Shown here one piece after another: positions 21,301-27,385 of a stretch of DNA of 64,000 bases. This DNA is from CALKJP01 sp046299555 (GTDB lineage Bacteria > Bacteroidota > Bacteroidia > JACCXN01), in contig JBKBHS010000001.1 in assembly GCA_046299555.1 (NCBI GenBank), positions 806,001-870,000 of the forward strand, given 5' to 3'. Each line of letters starts with the position of its first letter. The first letter of the stretch is position 1. Position numbers and translations under genes: made by a program. The notes under the pieces are model-generated. The model saw only the letters and a program-made list of their open reading frames with translations, ran no database searches and was not told the DNA's origin.

Positions 21301-21364
21301 TGGACCTAATAAAGCCAATGAACTTCGCGCAATTGAAATAACTACAGAAGATGATAAAAAATAA
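9353..21364 (+). CDS. Giant RHS/YD-repeat polymorphic toxin with metallopeptidase tip
   Basis: The 4003-residue exported protein has a signal peptide at ~1-31 (a second ATG follows directly). A fibronectin-like segment lies at ~190-300 and the RHS-type 'YDHQGRPAVTILPTP' block near 365. Then comes a long Cys/Asn-rich region. Residues ~2100-3070 carry many YCF48/BNR-type propeller repeats ('TTDGGHNW', 'THDGGKTW', 'TANAGISW'). The RHS core follows at ~3070-3780 ('YDRLGRL', 'YDALGRI', 'FDYDAMGNR') and ends 'FNGKEYDTETE...DFGARNLDSDLGVWGAIDPL'. The variable tip (~3795-4003) contains HELIH at 3921-3925, an HExxH zinc-peptidase signature resembling M91-type effectors. Core DNA is GC-richer than the tip. 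Known RHS proteins form shells that enclose the C-terminal toxin; export route and target cell are inferred. The stop overlaps the next gene by 14 bp. Confidence 0.85.
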   Translation: MMKVIDLFQRSLRGIFVLGILFLFIPKSYSQLLSYQFSYTANNNNTPVSVNDNATVNFPYSPGPFLNTPISFTNKIVFGVNHNFLQFYSTGMDVEVDLKIERFDRTGASMGTNSKTLEINYYPFTTQAYIDRDVFINYGAAGVKVTIDDIRVNNSSVNDLPNHLFIDVFLEKDELVGLSSNPTTINTLQGINTDCDTNGVVDEIEIAWNTIIGAEEYQLEWTFVNDYGATLNNYLPASSLKYDFKNNSTRISTTNTSYKIANTFDHGYILFRVRGIGQDAFNPGFYFPGPWNGNVTDVGYVNNVSSKFHNVHPHELNKNWQLTINYAEEGKKKESINYMDGSMRSRQTLTRINTDRIVIAGETVYDHQGRPAVTILPTPVQEEYCQAPVNHASTIKYYTALNKNTQNAIYSKDDFDIDNPNQSCVASVGELINTTGASNYYSSNNPFKDAYNAFIPDAENYPFSMIEYTPDNTGRIRRQGGVGAEFQINNNHDTRYYYGQPNQLQLDRLFGAEVGDAAHYKKNMVIDPNGQVSVSYLNMEGKTVATSLAGDAPPNLEAVASDSGAVKNFTVDLFNKNSNGQSNLNKVKTDKTGIEFTSQILATTAGNYKLDYTLLVNNFTDNCTGSNVCYNCVYDLEISVIDECGQMINASGNPTNTPILSMYAGNVIIQNNELTFTTACNPSQYTYNSNTITLYLNAGSYTIHKKLNINTQARNYYLQQFLDTNLNSCIVPLSQLQANALANIDTSDCYIDCNVCVQSLGTKDEFVSSGKGTALEWDLLYEECLDQCDDYVSLCDQSYQLMLIDVSPGGQYCNYKNVNGIYNFNEQKYKLSLLYYDNKLPGNTSISSQFTLNTSNKYWRNPKRTINGNTYNMYIDDATNQRTKIRLSNINGVYTPAILSNSYLYSDSQGYYTFPEYLAYVEDFVDLWEDGWEKSLVEYHPEYCYYKICMSYSKKVQSSDTYTSESFDKLLTNSQTFAQAVANGLINSGTNLPTAWSTLDPFILHASNWSAPMPMGTLLDGLLSVYQTVGANTYKMYEYASMIARCGTQIGAVPSPSCIDFGSLYVLPNSGNNVIINDSIKNLEWNIFKSLYLANKRALQSQYANYSTINTNPGSCEGFNACIGSSNFNPYTYFPQVYGNNSSNWSNPSSFWGLGNNYNQNQPLPVQPCDILTYSYYASKTPRFMEHKMDMPAPSTNNLAAQIYYQTGLCPIDYNFLQVLNELADKGKLTHVNYPMTGLNAFNGLFLALTDYNPSQPMNVSHNWGWSSNVLSGNLNVSIFDYVQNTVTCNMGFFNDSQNPIIWSQVQQFKDLVFLGINNGNYTFEIKVKIPNGLGGFEWKKIQGYTSCFAFMSCSFDEECNPNELAIGLQNLMSALLIQGELDNQAFSLASNNFNSTINVAINNTLGQPTSQLRWEYNSGGNNPLFLLYDGNNTSTQIMLEITNISNNVTINTIFSNGAYFNNINTLGGHVFTVDVFDFSGNKLATITGKAWKNSNNTNEALSMGACEIPGPLSCNLPPHHNMQQTIAMLSNVFANYQGQSVDLTQNVYFTSNLCQYLSECNTQQGSSSANSYVDNGVHYDELIFEMPGCELKLIRSDDGNPDLDFTQIVSVSDFQVTGEADAQGNFYEFSFTATYAAMGMMLTGTVHGTTCWPLLPCPECIETELAEFKYEITEPSAIEDTCSYLYNLYTEAYNWRENYNNNNPQTACDPFPSMLSQGDFEGLGLCCNTQAFGAFNNYIQSFYNTALCPEDLPVWNSENCKGGNEEPSQCERDFNDLVALVNSYNNSAYATSHGYSLSTNFYSSFYVFSQYGFCNCEYRRYARNLVYFIDLPANDPTPPPVPINQFENCGNGIADNCTERYQEYLDYIDAYNTFANSQANINSYPEITQGQIASLEEFINENLCLCLDKYVAFLESLMDNVYTGNPQELEFKLSLSNFCEGELPCASSHFPETPVEDLPPAPYENPCVTQLVNMALQAAWNQYQQQINDLTTYFINLYNTRCTEALESFTMNYDDKEFHFTLYYYDQSGNLIKTVPPEGVEMFNITSYADTLAVQINSDRTNKTQTVFTSHRLASIYNFNSLNQTTRQQIPDHDAIDLWETKLTSGFHPLFTISSVNFVNNIGYASGTIKVNGTDVGLLYRSNDEGSTWQPVKDVLGAHINKIVWTDANTAYAAGQGGTILKTTDGGHNWLPLRTYLAKMNENITSMAFKNANEGVFICENGTIITTANAGQTFTKLASNTLQPSATRVLKDITWDGLEYFLITQIHNSQLNVTHTEVFSSSDGVSWTLLSNNIRSAQLNKVNLFNSNRSYLCGDDGQLYRFTDGSNVTYEAIETGLNKNIRDVYFKDWNNGIIIADSIANYGQIYKTHDGGKTWVLLSAPGAYYNTLFPYYENNSNAKVLAIGHNQLISRVIMYNNTPFGIVPVVSPNIPAPNNPLPQLDAVWAQRTNANAGPAFAAYQNNLYYTPDIEAGNSLSWSSVSGIPSNENIKELVFAVMASSGLPIKGIVLTDNGKLYLINKAANSSTISLSLFTPVSNIDYVRIALDETNKRAYAIKDNASTVMADLNAGTVGLTTVSSFINLTPNSDTYVSLAAFDGNVYAFTAKGEIYGRAIGTGGVLLGAKPSRYTYYLKPLAMNSIRHKNSSMYMAGTDGDVYSYVSGVFTRQHSHTTTTINGIDRNSNNLFAAAQNGMLIKFSIQSGDILVPQYINTNVSENLYAIAVENNQLHAVGQNSRALFIADVTISSPLTQIITGAGNSHRLNALAYRPSQSTPLAYAVGNHAQVHSLTDNIRVKVNNVFTNKLFKVHFADGSNGFAAGAGNALHYTIDGANTWHISSPNANAEFDNVSNIHGVYTYGPASAFICGDKEFIGEAGNNGKYTTVMGNSANSAANVLYDMYLDANNGYAVGINGTNGRIASTANAGISWTINTINGKPFKALCKIPNNNHFMAVGPGETVAYVLNGTVQNPSISIPPSLNSNFNDVFFTNAHTAYIAGSNGVLLKAANLQPSNNTYSAFAFGSKNLNDGLNNQSNTANMNVEAVAFTSASSGFIGGAYNAANNYARKIKDESGRHSVYHWYDRLGRLILSQNSKQHNHNPKQYSYTLYDALGRITEAGQKDENTANTRFADIFGAQVNNFYNPNVIDDTEFLDWINGNGQRTQVTKTYYDEPNSAIAANLPNNFTQQHLRKRVACVTYEDVFDNDDETYQHATHYTYDIHGNVNTLLQDNPQISISGQRFKRFDYSYDLISGNVKEVAYQKAEPDQWYHRYEYDADNRITHVYTSKDHIIWDRDLRYFYYKHGPLARVEYGDNQVQATDYAYTLQGWIKGINSETLSPVRDMGKDGDFISSNNPNKFFAQDAYAYSLGYFANDYTSIGSSSFLASKTNSDVLNARHNLWNGNIGSMITTITDPITITNGVPSFNILAQGTAYKYDQLNRLIQMQAYANLDYTNNLWINSGLPYDGRYENTFTYDANGNITGQLRKNEAGVAINNLTYNRLNSNGKILQNRLYHVNDAVALNAFNDDIDDQGTFVNGGNINAANNYGYTEIGELNRNDQKEIAEIKYTATGKVKEVIRIANSSKKNLKFDYDAMGNRIAKHIYSSANVWESSEYYIKDAQGNTMSVYKYQNDPQTQTSSFAQTEKYLYGSTNFGKDKTITEMIGASTQSNVASRTLENKHYNGANHLGNILTVFTDKKYPLDTNTDGTVDGYLADVISSNDYYPFGVVMKERSFSVANVREQFNGKEYDTETETSDFGARNLDSDLGVWGAIDPLQHKYPSLSPYNFVANSPLILIDPNGKEIKIVTNDPEFRGYILNQLQKLTDDKLDIDLNGVIQIIHRAENPSKQYGTELINQLISSKNTHFILQSSIGDNHSKPFVVGDEAASNGVGIGTTIMIDPNSSIEITDQDGVDRVSLPQIVLGHELIHSSHADKGIQDPELADPTGDNYPVKLGSGIPLTKEEIKTREKENLLRTEQGITNLRKVSGPNKANELRAIEITTEDDKK

Positions 21365-21977
21365 AAAAAGTCTTTTAATCTTTTACTTTGTTTTACCGCT
21401 GGTAGGGTTTGCTCAATTTAAAGACACGAATAATCGTGATATCAAAAAGTTTCTAAATAAATGGGGACAGGCTACTTATATTTCGCTTAATGATAATATA
21501 AATGATGTTATAAGTGCAGGGGCTGATTCTTTAAGTGTTATGAAAAATACACTCCCGATATTTCAAAATTATATTACTCATAGTCGTTCAGAATGCTTTA
21601 ACTTATACTATGAAAAAGGATATATTCCTTTTGGTAATTTATATTCTTCAAATCTATTGATTATAGAAATTCTTAGAGAAGACGACTACAATACAAAAAT
21701 CATGCATGTAATTAATGTTAAAGAGAAAAAAAAATATTCTTTCGTTAGAAGTTGTATGACAGAAAGTAAAACAAATGTCTATGAGGAAATTGTATCAGAT
21801 TCTTTATTAGTACTCATAGAGGATTTTAATGCAGGTTTTATTTATAAAGAGGGTTGGCGATCATATACGGGAATTATAACTTATATTATAGATGGAAAAT
21901 TTAAATGTATACCTTTATTATATTTATCGGATGATGATATTGAAAAGTTAAATAATTATGGGGTAGGCTTAAAATAA
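21351..21977 (+). CDS. Candidate immunity protein A (exported)
   Basis: This 208-residue product is of unknown family. It begins inside the last codons of the RHS toxin gene (14-bp overlap), the usual position of an immunity gene. It has a clear signal peptide ('LLIFYFVLPLVGFAQ', cleavage near residue 22), which would place it in the periplasm or envelope. The body is mixed alpha/beta with no catalytic motif. The role as neutraliser of the HELIH metallopeptidase tip is inferred from position only. Confidence 0.6.
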   Translation: MIKNKKSLLIFYFVLPLVGFAQFKDTNNRDIKKFLNKWGQATYISLNDNINDVISAGADSLSVMKNTLPIFQNYITHSRSECFNLYYEKGYIPFGNLYSSNLLIIEILREDDYNTKIMHVINVKEKKKYSFVRSCMTESKTNVYEEIVSDSLLVLIEDFNAGFIYKEGWRSYTGIITYIIDGKFKCIPLLYLSDDDIEKLNNYGVGLK

Positions 21978-22029
21978 GTTCTATCTCCACACTCCTAATG
22001 GTAAGCGCGAAGACAGCGAATTAGACGGC

Positions 22030-22839
22030 ATGCAAGACTATGGTATGAGACCATACAATCCGATGGAGAGGGAATTTTCTACTACGGATCCATTATACAG
22101 AAACTTTCCTTGGAATTCAACTTACTCATTTGCAGAAAATGATGTGATTCGTTCAATTGATTTGGAGGGGATGGAAAAATATATTGTTCATTTATATTAT
22201 AATGAAGATAAAACTAGCTTTTCCAAAGTGATAATCTCTAGAATGGTTGATGTAAATGGTAAAGTATTAGAAAACAGTTTAAAATCCAAAGGAATAAAAA
22301 TAACAGAAAAAGATGTAATGATAAGGTATCATGAAAAGGACGGTAAATTAATCGGAGAACCTCAATTTAGAGATGATTTAAGCAGAGGACAAAAAGAAGT
22401 TTTAAGACGAGGAACGACTGTCTCAAGACCAATGGAAACAGGAGGATTTGGTAATGATGAATTAAACGGGAAAGCGTTTAAAAACGCTTCTATGTTAACA
22501 ACAACAGGATATGTAGATCAAAAAGGAATGGCTGCTTCTGGTATTTTGGAAAATCCCAATGATCTGATAAATAAAATATCAAAAAATATCTTAAAAAATG
22601 TAGATCCAAATTCAGTAATGGATATTGACATTCAATTTTCTACAAAACAAGCCGAAATAGATTTTGGAGCTAAAATTACTCAACAATTGAAAAGCCAATA
22701 TCCTGACGCAAATATTACAATTAAAGTTGATATAGAGGGGTTGCAAAAAACATTAGGAACACTATATAATGATAAGAAAGGTAATCCCAATGCAGTTGGA
22801 ATGACTGTAACAACCATTAATAAAGAAGAACAAAAATAG
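22030..22839 (+). CDS. Orphan RHS tip B (core-junction fragment plus toxin of unknown type)
   Basis: The frame is open from 21973, and its first ~20 codons already match RHS core ending ('FYLHTPNGKREDSE'). The ATG at 22030 is therefore internal to what was once a longer RHS gene. Next comes 'MRPYNPMEREFSTTDPL' and the core-to-tip junction ending 'SIDLEG', then ~215 residues of unique tip. The tip ends with a betaalpha segment ('MDIDIQFSTKQAE', 'YPDANITIKVDIEG'); I do not recognise the toxin. There is no signal peptide and no visible promoter. It is probably a silent cassette that becomes toxic only when recombined onto a full RHS core. It is followed 2 bp later by a small exported protein, the likely cognate immunity. 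Confidence 0.65.
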   Translation: MQDYGMRPYNPMEREFSTTDPLYRNFPWNSTYSFAENDVIRSIDLEGMEKYIVHLYYNEDKTSFSKVIISRMVDVNGKVLENSLKSKGIKITEKDVMIRYHEKDGKLIGEPQFRDDLSRGQKEVLRRGTTVSRPMETGGFGNDELNGKAFKNASMLTTTGYVDQKGMAASGILENPNDLINKISKNILKNVDPNSVMDIDIQFSTKQAEIDFGAKITQQLKSQYPDANITIKVDIEGLQKTLGTLYNDKKGNPNAVGMTVTTINKEEQK

Positions 22840-22841
22840 GT

Positions 22842-23279
22842 ATGAAAAAAATTTATTTTCTTATGATAGTTGGATTAGTATCACTGAATTTAATTCATTG
22901 TCAAATCAATAAAAAAACGGAATGTCAATTATATATTTTTATTGATGAATTTGGCGCTTATGAATTGTTTCAAAAATCTGATTCATCGTATATCGAATAT
23001 ATTGATAGTTTAATTTATATAAAGGTTTATTTACACAGCTGTTTAGGAGATATGGATTTTAAAGTATTTGAAAACAATTCTATACTAGTAGAAGGTACAT
23101 ATATTTATTCAGGCGACACTCTTGAAAATTATTTTAATATAGTTGACCCCAATACCTTAGAAGAAAAAGTGAAAAAAGAAAAATACTTTTCTCCATTAAA
23201 AAATGGAATTTGGAAATATTATAATTCAAAAGGAGCCATAATAAGAGAAGAAAAATGGGAAAAAGGAACAAAGCAATGA
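22842..23279 (+). CDS. Candidate immunity protein B (exported, YwqK/MORN-like end)
   Basis: The 145-residue protein has an N-terminal hydrophobic signal; 'LIHC' could act as a lipobox (Cys about residue 20), so it may be a lipoprotein. The C-terminal 25 residues ('LKNGIWKYYNSKG') resemble the MORN/YwqK repeats of several toxin-linked antitoxin proteins. It starts just after orphan tip B and ends 1 bp before orphan tip C. Assignment as the immunity partner of tip B is inferred from order. Confidence 0.55.
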   Translation: MKKIYFLMIVGLVSLNLIHCQINKKTECQLYIFIDEFGAYELFQKSDSSYIEYIDSLIYIKVYLHSCLGDMDFKVFENNSILVEGTYIYSGDTLENYFNIVDPNTLEEKVKKEKYFSPLKNGIWKYYNSKGAIIREEKWEKGTKQ

Positions 23280-23280
23280 A

Positions 23281-25011
23281 TTGGTAAATTTAATTTTCAA
23301 TGAGCGACTGGAGTATGATGCTAACGGAAATATAACAGGGCAGCTCAGAAAAAATGAAGCAGGTGTTGCAATTAATAACCTAACCTATAACCGTTTAAAC
23401 AGTAATGGTAAAATATTGCAAAATCGCTTATATCATGTAAATGATGCAGTTGCTTTAAATGCATTTAATGATGATATTGATGATCAGGGAACTTTTGTAA
23501 ACGGAGGTAATATTAATGCTGCTAATAACTATGGTTATACAGAAATAGGAGAATTAAACAGAAATGACCAAAAAGAAATAGCAGAAATAAAATATACTGC
23601 AACAGGTAAGGTTAAAGAAGTAATACGCATTGCAAACAGTAGCAAAAAAAATCTTAAATTTGACTACGATGCAATGGGCAACCGCGTGGCAAAACACACA
23701 TACAATAGCAGCAACCAGTGGGAAAAAAGTACCTACTATGTGCGCGATGCACAAGGCAATGTATTAAGTGTGTACGAACACATTATAGATAACCAAAGCC
23801 AAAATGCGAGCTTTGCCCAAACAGAAAAGCATATATTTGGCAGCCAGCGCGGAGGAATAGAAAAAACCTTTGCAGAAATGATAGGCGCACCTGCCGTAAG
23901 CACTACCCAAAGCAGCAGAACCTTGCGCAACAAGCAATACGAACTAAGCAACCATTTGGGCAATGTGTTGGTGGTAGTAAGCGATTGCAAACTACCGCTC
24001 GATACCGATAATGATACTATTGTAGATGGCTACAGTGCCGATATTGTAAGCGCACAAGACTATAGCCCCTTTGGTGTTATATTAGATAACAGAAACTGGA
24101 GCTCAAGTGATTATAGATATTCATTTAACGGGAAAGAGCAAGACAATGAAGTATCAGGCACAGGAAATACAATAAATTATGATGCCCGTATTCTTGACAC
24201 AAGGCTTGGACGCTTTTTAAGCGTTGACCCTTTAACTGCTAAGTTTCCAATGTTAACGCCTTATCAATTAAGTTCAAATAATCCAATCCTAAATGTTGAT
24301 TTGGACGGCTTAGAAGGTGTTTCATATAGAGTTGTCAAAAAAGATGAAACCACAGGAGAAGTTACCGCAATTAAGAGAGTTGTTGAAGTTGATATTCATT
24401 TAGCTGTTAATGAGAAGGGGAGAAAAGGTGCTTATTCAACTAAATCAGCAGAGCAACTAAAAACCCTAATGACAACAAAATATAATGAAAAAGGGTATTT
24501 AGATGATGAAGGCTTAACCGTTGAATTTAAGTTTAATTTTAAAGAGTTTGACCCAAAAACAACAAAACCAACAGATTTAGCACGCTCATTAAAATCTAAT
24601 AGGACACCAACTAACTACTCCGTAAACACTTGGGATACAGAAGGCAACGCCATAGTTAAACCGTATGAGAGTTTCACAGATGTTGTTATGTGGAAACAAA
24701 ATATAAGTGCTAATGGTCAGCAATCACTTAACACTATCAAAATAAATCCAGATAGGGGAATTTATGGTTTTGGACACGCAGAAAGCCACGAGCTTACACA
24801 CTTTTTGCTAATGTCCACAGGGCATACCATTCAAACGCCAAACGCAATAGACGACCATTCACTTGGCGGTTGGATGCAATACGGAACACGTCATACAGAC
24901 GGTTACGGAAACACCACAAAGATAGAAGGCGTTGATTTTAATTTTAGTCAAGATGCCTTTAAACAAATACTTCAATCCGTTCCACGTGTTGATGATAAAG
25001 TTCAGGAATGA
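23281..25011 (+). CDS. Orphan RHS tip C with long core homology arm and metallopeptidase tip
   Basis: The only start-like codon is TTG at 23281, directly after the previous stop, with no signal peptide, so this is probably a displaced gene end. After ~11 codons the DNA becomes identical to the main RHS gene for 369 bp (23314-23682 = 19763-20131). It then continues as diverged RHS core ('YDAMGNRVAKHTYN', 'ISNHLGNVL'-type block, 'FNGKEQDNE', 'RLGRFLSVDPL') to the junction ending 'VDLDGLEG' (residue ~347). The ~230-residue tip has HELTH at 503-507 in 'ESHELTHFLLMSTGH', an HExxH metallopeptidase signature different from that of tip A. The stop overlaps the next gene by 4 bp. Confidence 0.75.
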   Translation: MVNLIFNERLEYDANGNITGQLRKNEAGVAINNLTYNRLNSNGKILQNRLYHVNDAVALNAFNDDIDDQGTFVNGGNINAANNYGYTEIGELNRNDQKEIAEIKYTATGKVKEVIRIANSSKKNLKFDYDAMGNRVAKHTYNSSNQWEKSTYYVRDAQGNVLSVYEHIIDNQSQNASFAQTEKHIFGSQRGGIEKTFAEMIGAPAVSTTQSSRTLRNKQYELSNHLGNVLVVVSDCKLPLDTDNDTIVDGYSADIVSAQDYSPFGVILDNRNWSSSDYRYSFNGKEQDNEVSGTGNTINYDARILDTRLGRFLSVDPLTAKFPMLTPYQLSSNNPILNVDLDGLEGVSYRVVKKDETTGEVTAIKRVVEVDIHLAVNEKGRKGAYSTKSAEQLKTLMTTKYNEKGYLDDEGLTVEFKFNFKEFDPKTTKPTDLARSLKSNRTPTNYSVNTWDTEGNAIVKPYESFTDVVMWKQNISANGQQSLNTIKINPDRGIYGFGHAESHELTHFLLMSTGHTIQTPNAIDDHSLGGWMQYGTRHTDGYGNTTKIEGVDFNFSQDAFKQILQSVPRVDDKVQE

Positions 25012-25529
25012 TGAAATTTATAATCACACCGATATTTTTTTTCTTTATTCATAATTGTTTTTCACAGCAATTATTAGTGAAAATTGCAATGGAAAATAAA
25101 TCCAAAGTTGGTTATGGAGTGGAAATGTATTATGTATTTAATAATGCTGATGAATTGAAAAGAAGCATATCAAAAGTATCAAAGTTTACAGAACGGGAAA
25201 TATTAAACGCATTTGAATACCCACTTGTTGAACCAGGATTAAGTGCTGGAGTATGTGAGCCACTTGACAAGGTGCAGAAAAAAAACTCTGATTTTATTCA
25301 AAAGTTCCGAAGTGCAACCATAGAAAAAAATGGTTTGCAAGTTTCAATCTCGGTTTCTTTTGCATTTGTTGAATATTGTGTTTTTGATTTACCTAACAAG
25401 CATTGGGGAAGTTATGATGTTAGTTTCAAAAAAGCAGCAGTAATAACAGCTTATAGAAAACACCGAAAAAAAATTCCCCAAACAACCCTAAACGATATTG
25501 AAAATCTATTTAATAAAATACCTGATTAA
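25008..25529 (+). CDS. Candidate immunity protein C (exported)
   Basis: This 173-residue product is of unknown family and overlaps the tip C stop (ATGATGA). The N-terminus is a signal peptide ('ITPIFFFFIHNCFSQ', residues ~4-19). The mature part is mixed alpha/beta with paired cysteines ('VCEPL', 'EYCVF'). By position it should protect against the HELTH tip. The last gene of the array: a rho-independent terminator follows 17 bp after its stop. Confidence 0.6.
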   Translation: MMKFIITPIFFFFIHNCFSQQLLVKIAMENKSKVGYGVEMYYVFNNADELKRSISKVSKFTEREILNAFEYPLVEPGLSAGVCEPLDKVQKKNSDFIQKFRSATIEKNGLQVSISVSFAFVEYCVFDLPNKHWGSYDVSFKKAAVITAYRKHRKKIPQTTLNDIENLFNKIPD

Positions 25530-25545
25530 AAATTAAACCAAATAT

Positions 25546-25572
25546 AAGCCCCGCAAGTTGGGGCTTTTTTTT
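25546..25572 (+). terminator. Rho-independent terminator of RHS array
   Basis: A perfect 6-bp GC-rich stem (AGCCCC / GGGGCT) with a 7-nt loop is followed by a run of eight T. It lies 17 bp after the immunity C stop and ends the long + strand RHS transcript. Confidence 0.85.
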
Positions 25573-25866
25573 CTCTCTCTCGCTGCTTCGCAGCCAAAAA
25601 AAGGGGGTAAAAAAATGGTGTGGCTCTGCCACAGCTTTTAAAAAATCTTGCTCTTTTTCGTCCGTTTTTCCTGTTCCTGCCCCTGCAATCCAAAAAAGTT
25701 TTCAACAATCCTAAAAATTTTATATCTCATTGGTTTTCTTTGGCTTACGCCCTTTTTCTTTCTTTTCCTTTTTCTGCCGGGCAAATTCCAAGAAAGCACT
25801 AAAAAAGAAGCTTCGATATATCGAATTGCTTTATACAAAGCATAGTATGGCAAACGCCAGATTAAG
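25573..25866. other. Intergenic low-complexity region, no gene seen
   Basis: About 290 bp of pyrimidine-rich, A-tract-rich sequence between the RHS array terminator and the heptad repeat. Short open frames on both strands have compositions typical of noise (Phe/Leu/Lys/Arg runs). I see no promoter, RNA or gene. Confidence 0.6.
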
Positions 25867-26020
25867 GAAGACAGAGACAGAAGACTGAAAACAGAAAACA
25901 GAAGATAGAAGACAGAAGACAGAAAACAGAAGACAGAAAACAGAAGACAGAAAACAGAAGACAGAAGACAGAAAACAGAAAACAGAAGAAAGAAAACAGA
26001 AGAAAGAAAACAGAAGAAAG
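25867..26020 (+). repeat. Purine-rich heptanucleotide tandem repeat
   Basis: About 20 tandem units of period 7, mostly AGACAGA or AAACAGA, with AGAAAGA variants towards the right end. One strand is almost only A, G and C with no T. The array sits immediately right of low-complexity DNA and ~20 bp from the end of the transposase gene. Units are uninterrupted and lack spacers, so it is a minisatellite and not a CRISPR. Confidence 0.9.
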
Positions 26021-26041
26021 TTATAAATACAAAGCATATTG

Positions 26042-27331
26042 CTATTGTATATTACAACAAGCATTGCATTGCATATTTCTATTTTTTGCTATACGCATTA
26101 AAACATCTTGTTTGCGTAATGCTGCAAAATCTATCTGTGGTTTTTTATCAAAATACACTTCATCCGGTGTAAAACCTCCTGTAGGCTTATTGGGTCTAAG
26201 GGTATTAAAATCATGCACAAAAAAAATAATTTTTTCTATTAGTTGCTGCGTATTTTCGGTATAGCGTTCGCTGGCATAATAGCTTTTAAATGTTTTATTT
26301 CTGGCTTCTGCCGGGCTATTCGAAAAACTAATGTCTTTTAGCGCAATAGCTTTTTTTATATTTCCATCAAGCGTGTTAATGTATTTTATCAGTTTTTGGT
26401 GGGTGTTTTCATGCCCCCCATCAGATACAATTGTTAAATCACAAGGCTTTTGCGAAGAGTATGCTAATTGGTATGCATCGGCAATACACTCTTTTACCTG
26501 CTCCCAACTTTCTTTGTCAGAAATACGCCAAGCCAAAATTTTTCGTGAAAAATTATCCGATAAAAAATAAATAAAATGTTTCGTGCCATTTCCCGTAACA
26601 AAACGGGTAATATCTATATGCCAGTACTCATTAGGCTTATTAGAAATTATCCCTTTTGTTTTTTTATGCTTTTTATAAACGCTGCGCTTTAAACCTAATA
26701 GCTTTTGGTATTTATACCAGGTATTTAGCGAAATATGCAATTTGCCCGTTCGTTGAAAATGTGCGGCAATTGAGGTAACAGGCCAATGCTTGTATGTATC
26801 AGAAGTTAATGCGTTATAAATAACATCGGCTTGTGTTTTTAGTAATTGAGTTCCGTAGCGCCTTGCGCACAAAAATAGCGGAGAATCGGTACATTTTATT
26901 TTTAACTCAAACAACCAGCTTTGATAAGTGCTTCTTGAAATTCTAAAAAAGCAAAGCAGTTTATTAAAATCAATAGTCTGTTTATATAATTGAATAATAT
27001 CTATAACCTTTTCACGATGTTCATTAATCGTATATATTTTAGTTTTAACTGAATCGAGCATATTGGCAACAGCCACATAAATTTTTTCAACGGCATACAA
27101 TGTCTGTTTTATGTGTCGGTACTTTTGGTACAACTCTACTTTTTTTATACCCTCATCAAGAATGTGCTGTTGCTTATACCCAACAAATTTTTGAGCTTGA
27201 TAATTACGCCAGGTAGCCTGTGTTGATAAAGGAATAGTGCTTACAAGTTCACTGGGCAATAAATGTTCTTTACCACAAATAAAAAGATAAATAATAGTGG
27301 TATCATAAAAATTTCTCGAACGTTTAATCAT
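26042..27331 (-). CDS. DDE (rve-type) transposase
   Basis: The 429-residue protein has an N-terminal DNA-binding part and a helix-turn-helix-like segment near residues 125-140. An rve integrase core shows the three expected acidic residues: D240 ('WHIDIT'), D304 ('SDGGHEN') and E342 ('NSPAEARNKTF'). This fits the IS3/IS481-like superfamily of integrase-core transposases. The frame is intact. I could not find convincing terminal inverted repeats or a target duplication on either side, so the limits of the element are unknown. It separates the toxin array from the defence genes to the right. Confidence 0.85.
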   Translation of the reverse strand: MIKRSRNFYDTTIIYLFICGKEHLLPSELVSTIPLSTQATWRNYQAQKFVGYKQQHILDEGIKKVELYQKYRHIKQTLYAVEKIYVAVANMLDSVKTKIYTINEHREKVIDIIQLYKQTIDFNKLLCFFRISRSTYQSWLFELKIKCTDSPLFLCARRYGTQLLKTQADVIYNALTSDTYKHWPVTSIAAHFQRTGKLHISLNTWYKYQKLLGLKRSVYKKHKKTKGIISNKPNEYWHIDITRFVTGNGTKHFIYFLSDNFSRKILAWRISDKESWEQVKECIADAYQLAYSSQKPCDLTIVSDGGHENTHQKLIKYINTLDGNIKKAIALKDISFSNSPAEARNKTFKSYYASERYTENTQQLIEKIIFFVHDFNTLRPNKPTGGFTPDEVYFDKKPQIDFAALRKQDVLMRIAKNRNMQCNACCNIQ

Positions 27332-27385
27332 TAATTTTTGCGTTAAATAATTAACGAAAAATAAATTAAATTTTTAGACTGAATT

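Noticed and set aside
25526..25853. Several 60-71 codon ORFs on both strands
   Set aside because: They lie in low-complexity DNA after a terminator, with no coding pattern.
25867..26020. CRISPR array
   Set aside because: Units are 7 bp and contiguous with no spacers.
26042..27331. Complete insertion sequence with inverted repeats
   Set aside because: No convincing terminal inverted repeats or target duplication could be seen, so only the transposase gene is reported.
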